In this document: positions 14,901 through 25,230 of the stretch, in pieces
Position numbering within the stretch: the first letter of the stretch is position 1
Layout of the letters: each line of letters starts with the position of its first letter
Assembly (NCBI RefSeq): GCF_001949145.1
Contig: NW_019091446.1
Span: 384,370-444,369 of the forward strand
From: Acanthaster planci
Lineage: Eukaryota > Echinodermata > Asteroidea > Valvatida > Acanthasteridae
Direction of reading: 5' to 3'
Length of the DNA: 60,000 nucleotides
Notes under the pieces: model-generated
The model's database searches: none
The model's input: the letters and a program-made list of their open reading frames with translations, nothing else
What the model was told of the DNA's origin: nothing
Translations under genes and position numbers: made by a program

Positions 14901-15094
14901 CCTGTGTGAAGGACTTTGATTTAACCTGATGTTAATGATTTCTGAATTCTTTCTGCCCTTTTAGGAATTATTTTATGTTCGGCAGTGTGCTTCCCAAAGA
15001 ATCCATCGCATTTTCGGATCCTACCCCAGACGGCAAAATGCTGGCCACTTCCTATATGAAGACTGCAAGATTTCTGGTCTACAAGTATCACTGA
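2982..15094 (+). CDS. ESCO: Cohesin acetyltransferase, ESCO1/2 (Eco1/Ctf7) family; nine coding exons
   Basis: The family acetylates two lysines of the SMC3 head in the nucleus to establish sister-chromatid cohesion. Coding exons are 2982-3109, 3984-4942, 7060-7241, 7837-7968, 9803-9892, 10643-10723, 12241-12306, 13086-13276 and 14965-15094. All have AG/GT borders and matching phases and give 652 residues, within the usual 600-850. Residues 1-420 are basic and Ser/Pro-rich with SPKK-like motifs, typical of the disordered tail. A C2H2 finger uses Cys435, Cys438, His453 and His457 ([10 protein letters not shown], then HDKFH). The GNAT domain follows: [34 protein letters not shown], the acetyl-CoA loop RRKKIA (597-602) and the signature FSDPTPDGK (626-634). 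The ATG at 2982 lies directly after an acceptor, so either it is the start with an upstream leader exon, or more N-terminal coding exists. One gene cannot be assigned as ESCO1 or ESCO2. No frameshift is seen. Confidence 0.96.
3170..3788. mobile_element. Tc1/mariner-like MITE with long inverted repeats, right end duplicated
   Basis: The left end (from 3170) reads TACAGTTGTGGCAAAAGG and continues for about 130 bases. The right end (about 3560-3695) is its diverged reverse complement, including the inner stretch CTCTACTTAATGT. The start resembles terminal repeats of Tc1/mariner elements, which insert at TA. The outermost right 93 bases are repeated once more in tandem (3602-3694 and 3695-3787, nearly identical), so the element has two right ends. 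No transposase frame is present. It lies in the first supported ESCO intron. Confidence 0.8.
3602..3787. repeat. Two-copy tandem repeat, period 93 bp
   Basis: Bases 3602-3692 and 3695-3785 are essentially identical, starting AAAGAAAAGTTGGTAGG and ending at CCCCAACT. The duplicated unit is the outer end of the Tc1-like element just described. Confidence 0.95.
6717..6948. mobile_element. Short MITE with about 38-bp terminal inverted repeats
   Basis: GTTTTCCAATATTCAACTT at 6717, running on to CTCAGGCTTC at 6754, is repeated in reverse complement at 6911-6948 with about three mismatches. The 232-bp unit has no coding capacity and sits in the ESCO intron between exons 3984-4942 and 7060-7241. The family is not recognised. 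Confidence 0.85.
8800..9114. mobile_element. Nested 315-bp MITE with 20-bp perfect inverted ends
   Basis: TATGGGTCATTCCATGAAGT at 8800-8819 is matched exactly in reverse complement at 9095-9114. The unit lies inside the larger inverted-repeat element 8080-9452 and is flanked by TACATGTAT/ATATATAC-rich DNA. Confidence 0.85.
9112..9222. repeat. Alternating purine-pyrimidine AT-rich tract with TACATGTA repeats
   Basis: The stretch is dominated by CATATATA, ACATGTA and GTATACA units. It is low-complexity DNA directly right of the nested element; no gene is present. Confidence 0.7.
10245..10520 (+). mobile_element. tRNA-derived SINE copy
   Basis: A B-box-like GGTTTAAATCC lies at 10296-10306, downstream of a degenerate tRNA-like head. 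It is followed at 10328-10346 by GGCCTTGGGCAAGTCACCT and then by AAATGGGTAC. This order (tRNA-like promoter, CCTTGGGCAAG block, AAATGGGTAC) is that of SINEs widespread in marine animals. The tail end is uncertain. It sits in an ESCO intron. Confidence 0.65.
13442..13457. repeat. Short AGT triplet repeat
   Basis: AGTAGTAGTAGTAG lies just before the reverse-strand retrotransposon fragment in the last ESCO intron. Confidence 0.7.
13473..13811 (-). mobile_element. Non-LTR retrotransposon fragment, C-terminal part of the polyprotein
   Basis: A 112-codon reverse-strand frame contains [14 protein letters not shown], which resembles the end of the reverse transcriptase region of LINEs. It is followed by YLRQITHG and by [15 protein letters not shown], as in the downstream 'home region, then a short charged C terminus' layout. 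It lacks the polymerase core and is antisense within the last ESCO intron. The clade cannot be assigned. Confidence 0.6.
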
Positions 15095-15504
15095 CAATCG
15101 ATCGTTCCCTCAATATGTGGGTTACTCAAGCAAATTATACTCTACAATTTGACAAATTATGCCAATAATCACATCATACATTTGTAGATGGCTTTTAAGG
15201 ACGTGACTCAAGTTTCTTTTAAATTAATGTAAAGTTTTAAAAAAATTCGTGACTAGGCCTTCATACTTTGACCTTGATAATTTTACAAAGATGTGATGTA
15301 CCTGTTAAGTCATACAGGCATCATGTTACTGAAGTTTAACTAACGAAAAAGGCATTTATTTGCTTGATGATGGATAGTTTTTGGAGACTGAACAACTGTT
15401 TTCTTTTAAGCCATAACTTCTTGCAGCACTTAACTGACCACTTTGAGAGATTTTACCTTTATGACGTGCAGTTTGAACTGTAGCAATTTTTGTTGGGAGG
15501 TTTG

Positions 15505-16464
15505 AGGTATGGGTAAACTGTCTTGGGTATTTGTGAATACCAGTCATATAGTATTTATATTTCACTTCATAATAAGAAAATATGCTTTGTGCAGGTGGAT
15601 GTTATGTAAATTTGCTTGAACTTTCATTTGCCTCCAAAAAATGAAACAGTTCGCTCACTTCCATGGTCGTCAAGTCATGAAAAGTCGATCCCGAATCATC
15701 TAGTTTTCAATCCAGTGGTGGTTTTAAGTCAAGTGACAATATATAAGCTTCGACAAGGGCATAATTTTGTTTTTTGTTTACAGCCTATTTCTGGCTTGAC
15801 TCATTACTGACTACATGTATACGGTGTGAATAATAATTTTGGTGCATGCTAACACTCACTCTTCAATTTTTTAGACTTGGCCAAGAAATTTATGTTAATT
15901 GCACTCTTTTTAAACGGTGTAGAATTACAACCCAATTAAACCATGTTTTTAAACAACATCTTTTCGGACCCCAGTTTTCCCAGTGCTTCAAACCCCACGC
16001 GCGTTGGCTTCTAGGAGTACAAAAATACTTCTCAAAGTTGTGATGTCTCAGCAAAAATAGATTGGGGATAGCAAACGACATTTACAACTTCTGGGGGCTT
16101 GGGCAAAACGTTTACATTTATTACTTATGTAATGGTTTCAGAAAGCAATTCATTTAAAAATGGTTTTCAAAATAATTATTCTCTTCAGATTTCCTTGAGC
16201 TTCAACATGCCCGTTTTTGAGGAACGAGTAAGCTTCTTTGGGTGAAATAAAAACATTTTGAAATTTTGGAAACAGCAATACATGTATGTCTTCAGAACAC
16301 CTTTTGTTGCCTGGTGCTGCTTAAACTGGCCGCGTGGCTGACTCTCAACCAATTAGGCATGGGTAAACTGTCTTAGGTATTTGTGAATACCAGTCTTACA
16401 GTGTTTATATTTCACTTCATAATTAGAAAATTTGCTTTGGGGAGGTGGATGTTATGTGAATTTG
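15505..16464. repeat. Direct duplication of about 110 bp, copies 0.85 kb apart
   Basis: Copies at 15505-15614 and 16355-16464 both contain GGGTAAACTGTCTT, TATTTGTGAATACCAGTC and GGTGGATGTTATGT and differ at about ten positions. Similarity stops abruptly at both ends. It may be the residue of a repeat family or a local duplication downstream of ESCO. Confidence 0.9.
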
Positions 16465-18619
16465 GGGAGAACCATCTATTTCGACATGGTTTTTTTTTTG
16501 CACCACAAATTTCATATATTTTTGATGTTGCAATCACTGGCGGTGAAAAGGGGAGAGCAGGGGAGGTTAGTGGCCCCCAATATTTTGAGCGAGGAGGCAC
16601 CCTGCTTTTGGTAGGATTCTAAGATGTGCTGCTGAATGGCCCTTTGTATTAATGGCTGCCGCCTGGTACGTACGATCTTACAACTTTCCCCCCTCTGGAT
16701 TTGAACATTGTTTCGCCGCATTTGTTGGTTGCAATATCTCTCGGGCACACCTAATTTATAAGTGGCTAGACATAAAAATTATGCTATATTAGTAAAAGAC
16801 CATCTTCTGACTTCCATGTTAATAGTTTTAAACGTTCTTTCCCTACAAAGTGACTGATGTCAACCATGTAATAAAAGTTTTTCATGTAAATGACTCATTT
16901 ATTTTCTGTGTCGACGCCATATTCTTCTAGTGTGTCTGTCCTGTGAAGAAATTTGCAGTCTCGTATCGCACGACGTTGTAAAGATATCTTACATCGGCCT
17001 TATGACTTTCTTGACATGTACTTAAAACAGTTTGTCAATTACGGAGTTGTCTGTGGACGGATCATACACTCCTTCCCCGAAGATCTATTTTAAATAGCTA
17101 GATTCCTTCAAACCAATCCACTCATTTTGTCTTTGATGCGGAAGTAAGTGGTAGTTTTGACGGCAGTGCGCAGATTACACGTGGAGGGCCGAAATTCAGG
17201 ATTAGAGAAAAGAAAAATGAGGAAGTTGGGGATTGCCGGACAGGGTTGGTTATTTTGATTGCGCTGTCTCGTAAACTCTTCAACGGTTTGTTGCTCCATT
17301 CTGGATTTCGCACTGGACTGGATTTCGTGTATCTGTAATCTTGTCAAAGCAAACGTTTACAATGTCATATTATACTTGTTTGCCGTTTCACCACTCAGTT
17401 TTCAGTCAGAAAGGTTTAGAAGCCAAAATCTGCCGAGATAAATGGCTTCGTTGGGTAAAAACAGTCCAGTCTGGTCTGCTGCCTTGTTAAAGCAAACGTC
17501 ACGGATATTTATGTTTACCGTTATCTATTCTCAGTGCTTTGTAAACCCATGAATATCTACCAAGGTGAACGTTTCCATCGGAAAAAACCTGAATATGATT
17601 ATTAATCGAAATGTTTGGATGGGGACATGTAAACCCTATATAACTGACTGTTACTGGACTATTTCCGTGATCCTCTGCAAGACTCAGTACGTGTAGGCCC
17701 TCGATGTATTAAAAACTTCAGAATCGTTCGTCTAACGCAACACTTTCCTGCACATTTTATTCTGACTGTCGCATGTTACTAGAAATGTCTGGTGTAGGTT
17801 GACTGGTAGAAAAAGCACGCTTGGCTGTAAGGTCCACCTCTCTCGGGATTCCGGTTGATTCACTTCAGTGATCATTGTTGCCCAGGGTGAAGCCCCCCAT
17901 GGGAACTCTTGCCCCCCTCCCCATCCCCCGCCCCCACCCCGGAAAAATGGGATTTGTTTGGGGAAAAACCTGTCGTAACGCCACCTGTATTGTGTAGCCG
18001 GGCGTTTAATTCTTGAGTGTGGACATAAACCTCAGTTCATATACTGGATTGAAGTACGTCTGTGATTAGCCAGGTTTGGTCTGCCTGCTCCGCCGTGTAT
18101 GCGATACGCGTGGAGTAGGGTACAACATTCATAGTGAGGTGTTGATTCATATCGTTGGTGCCTGAGGACAAACGTGACTGTAACGATTTGATTCCAAGAC
18201 TACCAACAGTAGCAAGGAAACGTGCACGCCAAACTTGGGCAAATTGTATAGCTTGAAATAGATTTTTGAGAACCTGATAAGCAGTAGCAATAGTCGTTAG
18301 GTTAACAGTAAACGCAATGGAAAAGGGTTTTTTTTTGACAGAAGAACTATAAGAGACTTACTCCAATTCGAGAAATGCTGGCTGCTCGTAGATTAAAATG
18401 TCAAACCATTTAGTTTTCTTCACTCAGCGGGATATTAATGTTACGAAAGCTTTATGACACAGATTAATAATTAATAGTTCTGCGTCGAATCTTCATTCAA
18501 TTGGGTTCGGTCTCTTCATTTTAGTCGTATTTTTGCCCGCAGGGGCTGTAAAGGCATGTCCGGCCGTCAACTACAAAGGTGTAATAATAGACCTCATTCA
18601 CGAGGAAGCTATTTTTAAT

Positions 18620-18805
18620 CGCGTTCCCAGAATCTACCTCATAGAGGCTCTGCATGGCAGCCATCTTTCCGGTAACTGCTTTTGTCGCAGAGGAATAGTA
18701 CAAAAGGTCTACCAATGTGTATCCCTGTGGAACAAAAGCTCATACCGGAAAAATGGCTGTCATGCAGAGCCTCTATTCGACGTAATCTATCAAATGGGAC
18801 GATGC
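18620..18805. mobile_element. Palindromic MITE-like element
   Basis: AGAGGCTCTGCATGGCAGCC and the following bases (18643-18685) are repeated in reverse complement at 18732-18774. Weaker pairing extends inward (CTTTTGTCGCAGAGGAATAG) and outward to about 18620 and 18805, so nearly the whole unit folds into one long hairpin. It has no coding capacity. Confidence 0.75.
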
Positions 18806-19747
18806 CAGAACTTTTGATTCTATGCCTCACTTTTATGTTATCTTATATGATGCCTAAAACATTTGTATGTAATAAATCACAAATTTCAAATTATTCATCA
18901 TCGTAAATGAACTTAATTTGTAATGAGCTTTTATTTCATTGCTTTCATTTTTAAATAAAATGGTAACCTCACTTTCAATTCAATACGGCCAACTTGTACA
19001 AAAAAGGTCAATTCATTAAATGTTAATCTCACTCGTACTACTAAATATTATATAAAATAAGACCTTCCTTAAAATTAATGGGGCAAATGAAATTTTGAGG
19101 CTGTATGTGACGCCAAGCCAGTTGATATTACTGCAATTTGGGCTGCCTGTGAACAGTAGGTAATTTGAGGGAGATCAAGCATAGTGGTGCAGCCAGTACG
19201 CTGGCGTCTGTCTGCCGGCCGTGCGGCGACTTAGCAAAGGACATAGCCTAAGTGACGTCCATGCGTGCTCAACAGGTCAGTACAAATTACATGTGTTGGC
19301 ATAGTACACGAACATTGAAGCAAAGCTCCATGATTGGATAACCAAAGGAAACTAATTTTGTCAAGTTATTCTGAAGAAGATAGTATAGATAAAGACCTAG
19401 TCGGACAATGAATGTCGATGATATTTCATAGAATCCATTGTCATTCTAGACAAAACCAACCACCAGACGACTGACACGAGTTGGTGCATACTCATGCTTG
19501 GCAAAAGGTCGTCCATCCGGTAAGAAAGGAAGTAAACACAAGATATACAGTAACAATCACGTGTGTAATTTCCTCTGATGAAAGTGCAAAGAAATAGAAG
19601 GCAGTTTGTACTATAGCACAGGAATGTACTTACATGAACAAAGTTAGCATGAGTTTCTGACTCTCACTGGCTCTAATTAGACATTGTAGTGGAGAAAGGA
19701 CTTATTTCGGCAGTAACACGCATCTTCACCACTGGAAACACACGACT

Positions 19748-22700
19748 ATGTTTCGCTTTTGCTCATATCTTGTGGTCCTCCTTTGCATTGAGCCAATATC
19801 AACTAGTTACAGAAGTAAGTACACACACTAGAAACTGACAGTGCTATTGCACAGATGGAACCTTACAAGGACATGGTGTGCCTCGATTGGTTTGATGTCA
19901 GCCTGGGAGATTCGGTTAACTCTATGTCTATCATTCTTTGCGTGGCGTTCTTTTATACACTACGGTGTATTTTAAAGCCAACATTAAATATTGTCTTGCA
20001 GAGCTATACATGTTGATATTTGAAGAGCCCATTACACAACCCGCCATGACAGTACTGTTGGAGTGTGGTGATCTTTTCATCCGGTTTCGCGTAGGCCTTT
20101 AGTGTGAACATGTTTGTAATTTTGAAATCGTCACGCAATAACACAGTTTTTAAATCGATAGTAGTAGATATTATCCTTGACACTGCTTGAAAAAAGCGAC
20201 ATTTGATAGGTTTGTTCACGTTGGACCCGACGGATCATAGTGCCAACACCACCGCTGTAAGTCGATCGCGTTTTCCGTCTGATTCACTGTTGTGAAAGAA
20301 TGTGCAGAAATGGGGTCGTCAAGTCGGAGATTTCATGTAATCGCGCGATAGGCACAGCTCAATCGATCTATCGTGAGTATCCGCAGGCCAGGCATTTACA
20401 CGTTTGCTGAATGAATGAAAGCTTAAATAAATACACTTCATCTGGGACTGTAGTGCTGTTTCCTTCCGGTGAAGGAAATGGAGACGTGTATTGGACAGAT
20501 ACGTCCTTTTAACGTCAAATTGTCTAACTAGTCGTGAACATGAATAGCTATCTGCGTGGCTCACCCGAAAGTTAGAGACAGAGAGGGGGGGAGGGAGAGA
20601 GAACGAAACAATCGTTTGAACCCCCACCCCACCCTGCTCTTGTCGAAATTATGAAGGAAACTTTGCAGTGAAGACAAACTTAGCATAGACACTTAGTATA
20701 TGATCTTGCTTCCTTGTAAACGTCGTGCCGTTGACGGTCAAGAAACCGAAGTTATTCGTCTATTGAAGTTCCTATGGGCCTACCTTTCGCGAGAGATATA
20801 AGTAATTACCAATCGATGGCAAACAGAAGTCAAACTATAGAAGCAGATTGACCAGACGGAATTTTGGGCTTATGAGACTTACTGAAAGGGCTTACTTACT
20901 GAAGGTGATTCTGTATGAACATTACATTTCTCTTCTTTGCCAAGTGTGTAAACCACCTCAAAATTTGGCATCACGGAAACGACGCAGAAAGGTCATAATA
21001 GGTTACACAGGAATACCTTGTTTTCTGGGGCCCCTCCTGCCAAAATAATTGCCCTCCTGAAAATGTCGTTCCTGGTTTCCCCCATGTGACTAAATAGAGC
21101 GAGTGCCTCGTGATAAGAATAGTTACTGGCACGTGATGACCTCTGACTTTTAATGACTTGATCGTGTCTATGGCAAATACATGAAACGCAGGATGGTCAT
21201 CACATGGTTATAATTCAAAACTGAGGGTGTAACCGGTTTTGTTATCTCGATCGCTTAGGTTTAATTGCCTGCAGTTTTGAGTCGGCCTGTGCTTTGAGAC
21301 AGGACCAGGGAGATGATTTTGACTGGATGGAAGGTCGAGGTCGAATGAAAGGTGACGGCATGTTTGCTCCATCTGGCGATCACACTTACGGCACTTCCGT
21401 GGGTTAGTTCCGATGCAGATTGCGTATAGGTTGAGCGTGACCTTCAATTTACAAACCACTCAATAAAGTACTGTATAAAACACCGTTACGAGATTCTCTA
21501 AAATGTTTGAGAGAAACAATGTTCTAGTATTTTCACATCGTTCATTTCTGTTCACTTTTGGGGTAGATAATTATTGACTTTTGGAAGAAATTTCTGTCCG
21601 CAGTTGATCCAAAAAGTTCTCAATCAAATTGGCATTTTGAAAAATGATGCTTACACTCCATTGCTCAATACGAAGATTTTCAGGAAGAAATTTTGTCCAA
21701 ATTTCACAGAAATACAGACTTGCAGTGCAGTTCAAATCTTCCATCTGTCTTTTTCAAACATTACAGTTCATGGGCCACAAAATGATATGAAGAGAATTCG
21801 AGGTCTCGCATATCGTGATTTGATCCATGTAAGGCTACCTGCCGTATTTGAGGCATATAGTTTACTGGCCCGCAATCTTACACGGTCCTCAAGTCTTGGT
21901 AGAGTGTTAAATATTAAATCATGCTGGTTAGCCTGTACCTTTATTCATGATGAATCATGTTCTGTATTGAAACTGTGGTTTATATCTCTACTTTTCGGTC
22001 TTAAGGGGTGTATTTTTTTACACCATCTGACGTGACACGTGAAGGACAGTCGGGTAAACTGGTTTCAGAGCCAATGCCACTTGCTGCGAACACCACCGTC
22101 TCCGTTGACTTTGTGTATCATATGTTTGACGAGGAAGGACAGGATAGGCTGGGATCTCTTAGGGTGTACATCAACGATGATATGATATGGTCGAGGACTA
22201 GGAACCAGGGACCAACGTGGATGCGGGCAATTGTGAACGCGACATCCACCAGCACATCAATACAGGTAAATGTACGAGATGTACATTTACTTGATTTACT
22301 GGAATCTCAGGAATCCTTTTGAGGCATCCAGGGGGATGTGTTAGGTAACAATAGTCTAGAATAATTATGGGAATTGGACATGGGGGTACCCCTCTGTCTC
22401 ATTTCTTGCTGGGTATATACATATGACAAGGACAAGGCAATAAGAGAAAGACACTTCAACATTCTGCAGCGTCATTCGCCATAACCTTTTTGTGACCTTT
22501 GGCTGCCAGGTCCCGTCTGTTAAACATTAATTTTTTCAAATAGTCGCGAAAAATAATTTGGTTTTTACGCTTGTGCATTTTGTTTGCACTTAAGATTTTT
22601 GAAAATCAAATTGGAAGAATATTTGTGACGGATTTGTGACACAGTTATCACAACTGTCAAAATGCAGTTTTAAAACAGCGGGTTGCATATGATGAAATGT

Positions 22701-25230
22701 TCACACTAACTTGTGTTTATGATTACTACTTTTAGGTTACTTTTGAAGGTATTCTTGGTGGTATGCACAGTGACATTGGACTCGACGACGTTCTCATTGG
22801 AATCTACGAAACAACATCACCAGGTAAAACCCCCACATAACGGTTACACTATGCATGGTATATGTAGCCCACTTAGTTGAAGGTCGGAACTACGGGACAG
22901 GGAGTGGGACCAGTTGGCTAGGTACAAAAGAAACTAAAGGTCGCTTCATACTGGGGGCAAACGCGAAAGTGAATTTGACGACAGGAAAAATATGCAGCAA
23001 CATTTCGCTCGATCGGAGTTGAAATTGTTTCAACCTTTTACGAATTCGCAGCGCGAATATTTGAATCTGACGTCACAGATTCGCGTTTGTTTTCACTTTT
23101 GTGCCAGGTATTTATAAACCGATCATAATGCTGTTAATAATTTTCCATGAAATCGCTTCCAGAGTTTTGGATTGTGTGCAATTAAGCCAATCTGGAAACA
23201 AAACTTTAGGTCATCGTGACGCAGTGAACGTGGTTCTTTTATTTTCAACGGTGTTGTTTTATCGAATGGAGTATCCATTGCACTCAGCTCTGGTGACGCT
23301 ACTGAAAGAGAGAAAAATCACTCTTTGCGAAAAGGACTCAGGACAAAACTGTTCCGTGCATGGATCAGATCAAGTTGTCCACTTGTCGATTTCTTTTTCA
23401 ATTATGTGGGGACGTTGCCACAAAAGAACAAACCTGGAGCTGGCTTACGTGTTGTTATGAGCTAGAGAAGGGATGAGTATTATGGCCGTTGTTCGAATCT
23501 TACTGCGGGTCCTAAAATAAAAAGAAGGTAAGAAAGAGAGAGAGAATTCTTTCTCTCTTTCTTACCTTCTTTTAAATTTCTTTCCTGTTGGAAAAGATAA
23601 ATTTGGAAAGGTAATTCAATTTACTGCCCAAATTTGTAAGCTTGAAGGTTGCTTTTTTATTATTCAACGCGTATATCCAATTAAGCCTCCCTTCCTTGGT
23701 GTTACATGCATCACGTAATACAAACAGTTATTAAAAATCCATCGCGTTCCAAATGTGGACATTTGCTTCCAAAGATCAAATAAGCCTATGCGTTTGTTTT
23801 AGTCTTCTCATGCAGGTTGACGTTGTACAGATTTCTCGATCAGATTTTGCTTACTGTTTATATGCATAATAATGTATTACCAGATTTCACAACAGAAGTT
23901 ACGCCAGAAGTTACGCCGTGTGAGACAGATACACAAGGTACTTGTATTGCCATGGGCATAAATATTACACCCTTTAGAGGGTTTAGAATTTCAAAATACT
24001 TTCGCCTCCCGGTCTTTGGCTAATGTCCGAGTAGGAAGCTTGAATGTCCTGGTTGAATTATAAATACTATGCTAATCACATTTCAAAACCATTAAACACT
24101 TTTATGTTACTAAATAGCCATTAAACACTTTTCTTAACACTTTAATGTTGTCAGTTTGTAAACATGTTTTAATGCTAAGCATGTTTAGAGTTTTGATGGA
24201 CGGATGTTTAGCCACTGGACATTCGTGTTGAGGAATTGAACACCAAATCCAAATCTTTAAGTAAACATGTTGAAAAAGTGAAAGCAAGATTGTGTTTGAA
24301 TTCCTAAGGACAGTTTTTAAGAAGTACTATAATGATTTTTTTGATCAGTGTGAAGAATATCGTTGAAATAATAACGCACAAAGCCTGTTAGTACTATTTT
24401 ATACCGGACCTTAAATGAGCATGTGATGTTTGTAAAATGCATTTCTTTTTTATTTTTGGTGACGGTTGTAAATATTGATTTGAACCGAATAATCAGCGCA
24501 GTTTATTTTTATTCTCAGGTTCATGGAAAGTCGTTGCCTGTGTGTCACTGTTGCTTGTTGGTTGCATGGGAATTTGTCTAGTTATTGCTGCAGTGTTTGT
24601 ACTTAAGATCAGGTTAGTAAAATGTTAAGCACATTTTGCGTAATAACCGTTTTTGTTATTGTTTACTCTAAACTGGGTAGTCACTAGTTTCATTCTTTCG
24701 GATTTAGAGAGTACGACAAAAATCACTCTACTTTCCACTTTCCTACTTTAAGAATAAAATAGTTCTTCTCTTTGGGTCTGTATTATTAGGTAAATCAAGC
24801 TTTTACCGTTTTACCATCAAATCTGTTTCCTATATTTAAGGTATTTATCGTTTTTCTTCTTTTTATTTTTAGAAAGAAGATTAACATGACAAAGGGGAGT
24901 GTACCTAGTAACGTCCATCTCGAAAGTGGATCAAGAAACGCAGCCCCTAAACAGTGTCATGCAGGTGAAGACCCTGATGGGTATTTGCCACTGAACGCAG
25001 CCATTGCAAAGACCGCCGATAAAGGCATCTCGTCTGGTACCGCGTCTGCTCCACAAGTGGAAAGACATGGAGACCTGTACCTCCAACCCACTTTACCCCA
25101 GCAAGCAAGGAAAACGATGCCACACACTGACAGACCATGCAACCTTTTCCTCAGATCGCGCAAAGTCTCGTGGAATAATGACAATAAGGATAACCAGGAC
25201 TGTGATTACGAGTGCTTAGCCTCCGAATAG
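19748..25230 (+). CDS. Single-pass membrane protein with one MAM domain and a tyrosine-motif tail
   Basis: Seven exons join in phase: 19748-19814, 21259-21402, 22006-22265, 22736-22823, 23884-23937, 24519-24612 and 24873-25230, giving 354 residues. Residues 1-20 are a signal peptide (MFRFCSYLVVLLC). The MAM domain runs from CSFESACALRQDQGDDFDW through DHTYGTS, GQSGKLVSEPM, VDFVYHMF and VTFEGILGG to DIGLDDVLI (about 27-185). A short Thr-rich linker follows, then a membrane helix (about 209-233, VSLLLVGCMGICLVIAAVFV), a basic stop-transfer and a 119-residue cytoplasmic tail with Tyr273 (YLPL), Tyr305 (YLQP) and Tyr348 (YECL). MAM domains mediate adhesion or receptor dimerisation; the tail suggests SH2 binding or endocytic sorting. 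No enzyme domain is present, unlike MAM-type receptor phosphatases and meprins. The gene is not named; a function beyond surface adhesion is inference. Confidence 0.88.
21403..22005. other. MAM-gene intron with an unused open frame
   Basis: An open frame from 21574 to 22035 crosses this intron and the next exon in a different frame. Part of it (21767-21980) looks faintly like a PAN/apple half-domain (Cys spacing in KSCWLACTFIHDESC). The MAM exons on either side splice perfectly without it, and its end leaves only about 25 bases before the next acceptor, so I do not include it in the gene. Confidence 0.4.
23521..23572. repeat. Near-perfect purine/pyrimidine palindrome
   Basis: AAAGAAGGTAAGAAAGAGAG begins a 21-base arm at 23521-23541, whose exact reverse complement lies at 23552-23572. 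The loop is about 10 bases around GAATTC. One strand is almost pure purine in the left arm. It lies in a MAM-gene intron. Confidence 0.95.

Larger units (their letters stand above)
15095..19747. other. Intergenic region between the ESCO and MAM genes
   Basis: No domain-bearing frame is seen. The first part should be the ESCO 3' untranslated region; an AATAAA at 16246-16251 is a possible polyadenylation signal about 1.15 kb after the stop. The region also holds a 110-bp dispersed duplication (15505-15614 and 16355-16464), a C-rich stretch near 17893-17941, and a near-complete palindrome (about 18620-18805). Confidence 0.6.

Noticed and set aside
21574-22035. A 153-codon frame with a PAN/apple-like cysteine pattern and a phase-compatible acceptor at 21767
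   Set aside because: The true MAM exons (21259-21402 and 22006-22265) splice perfectly around it. It has no usable donor before the next acceptor, and it overlaps the MAM exon in another frame.
22945-23105. Inverted CAAACGCGAA/TTCGCGTTTG pair as a MITE
   Set aside because: The match is short (about 10 bases plus weak flanks), so borders cannot be defined.
23480-23520. tRNA-like TTCGAATC string
   Set aside because: Only a B-box-like string is present; no acceptor stem or anticodon arm can be built around it.
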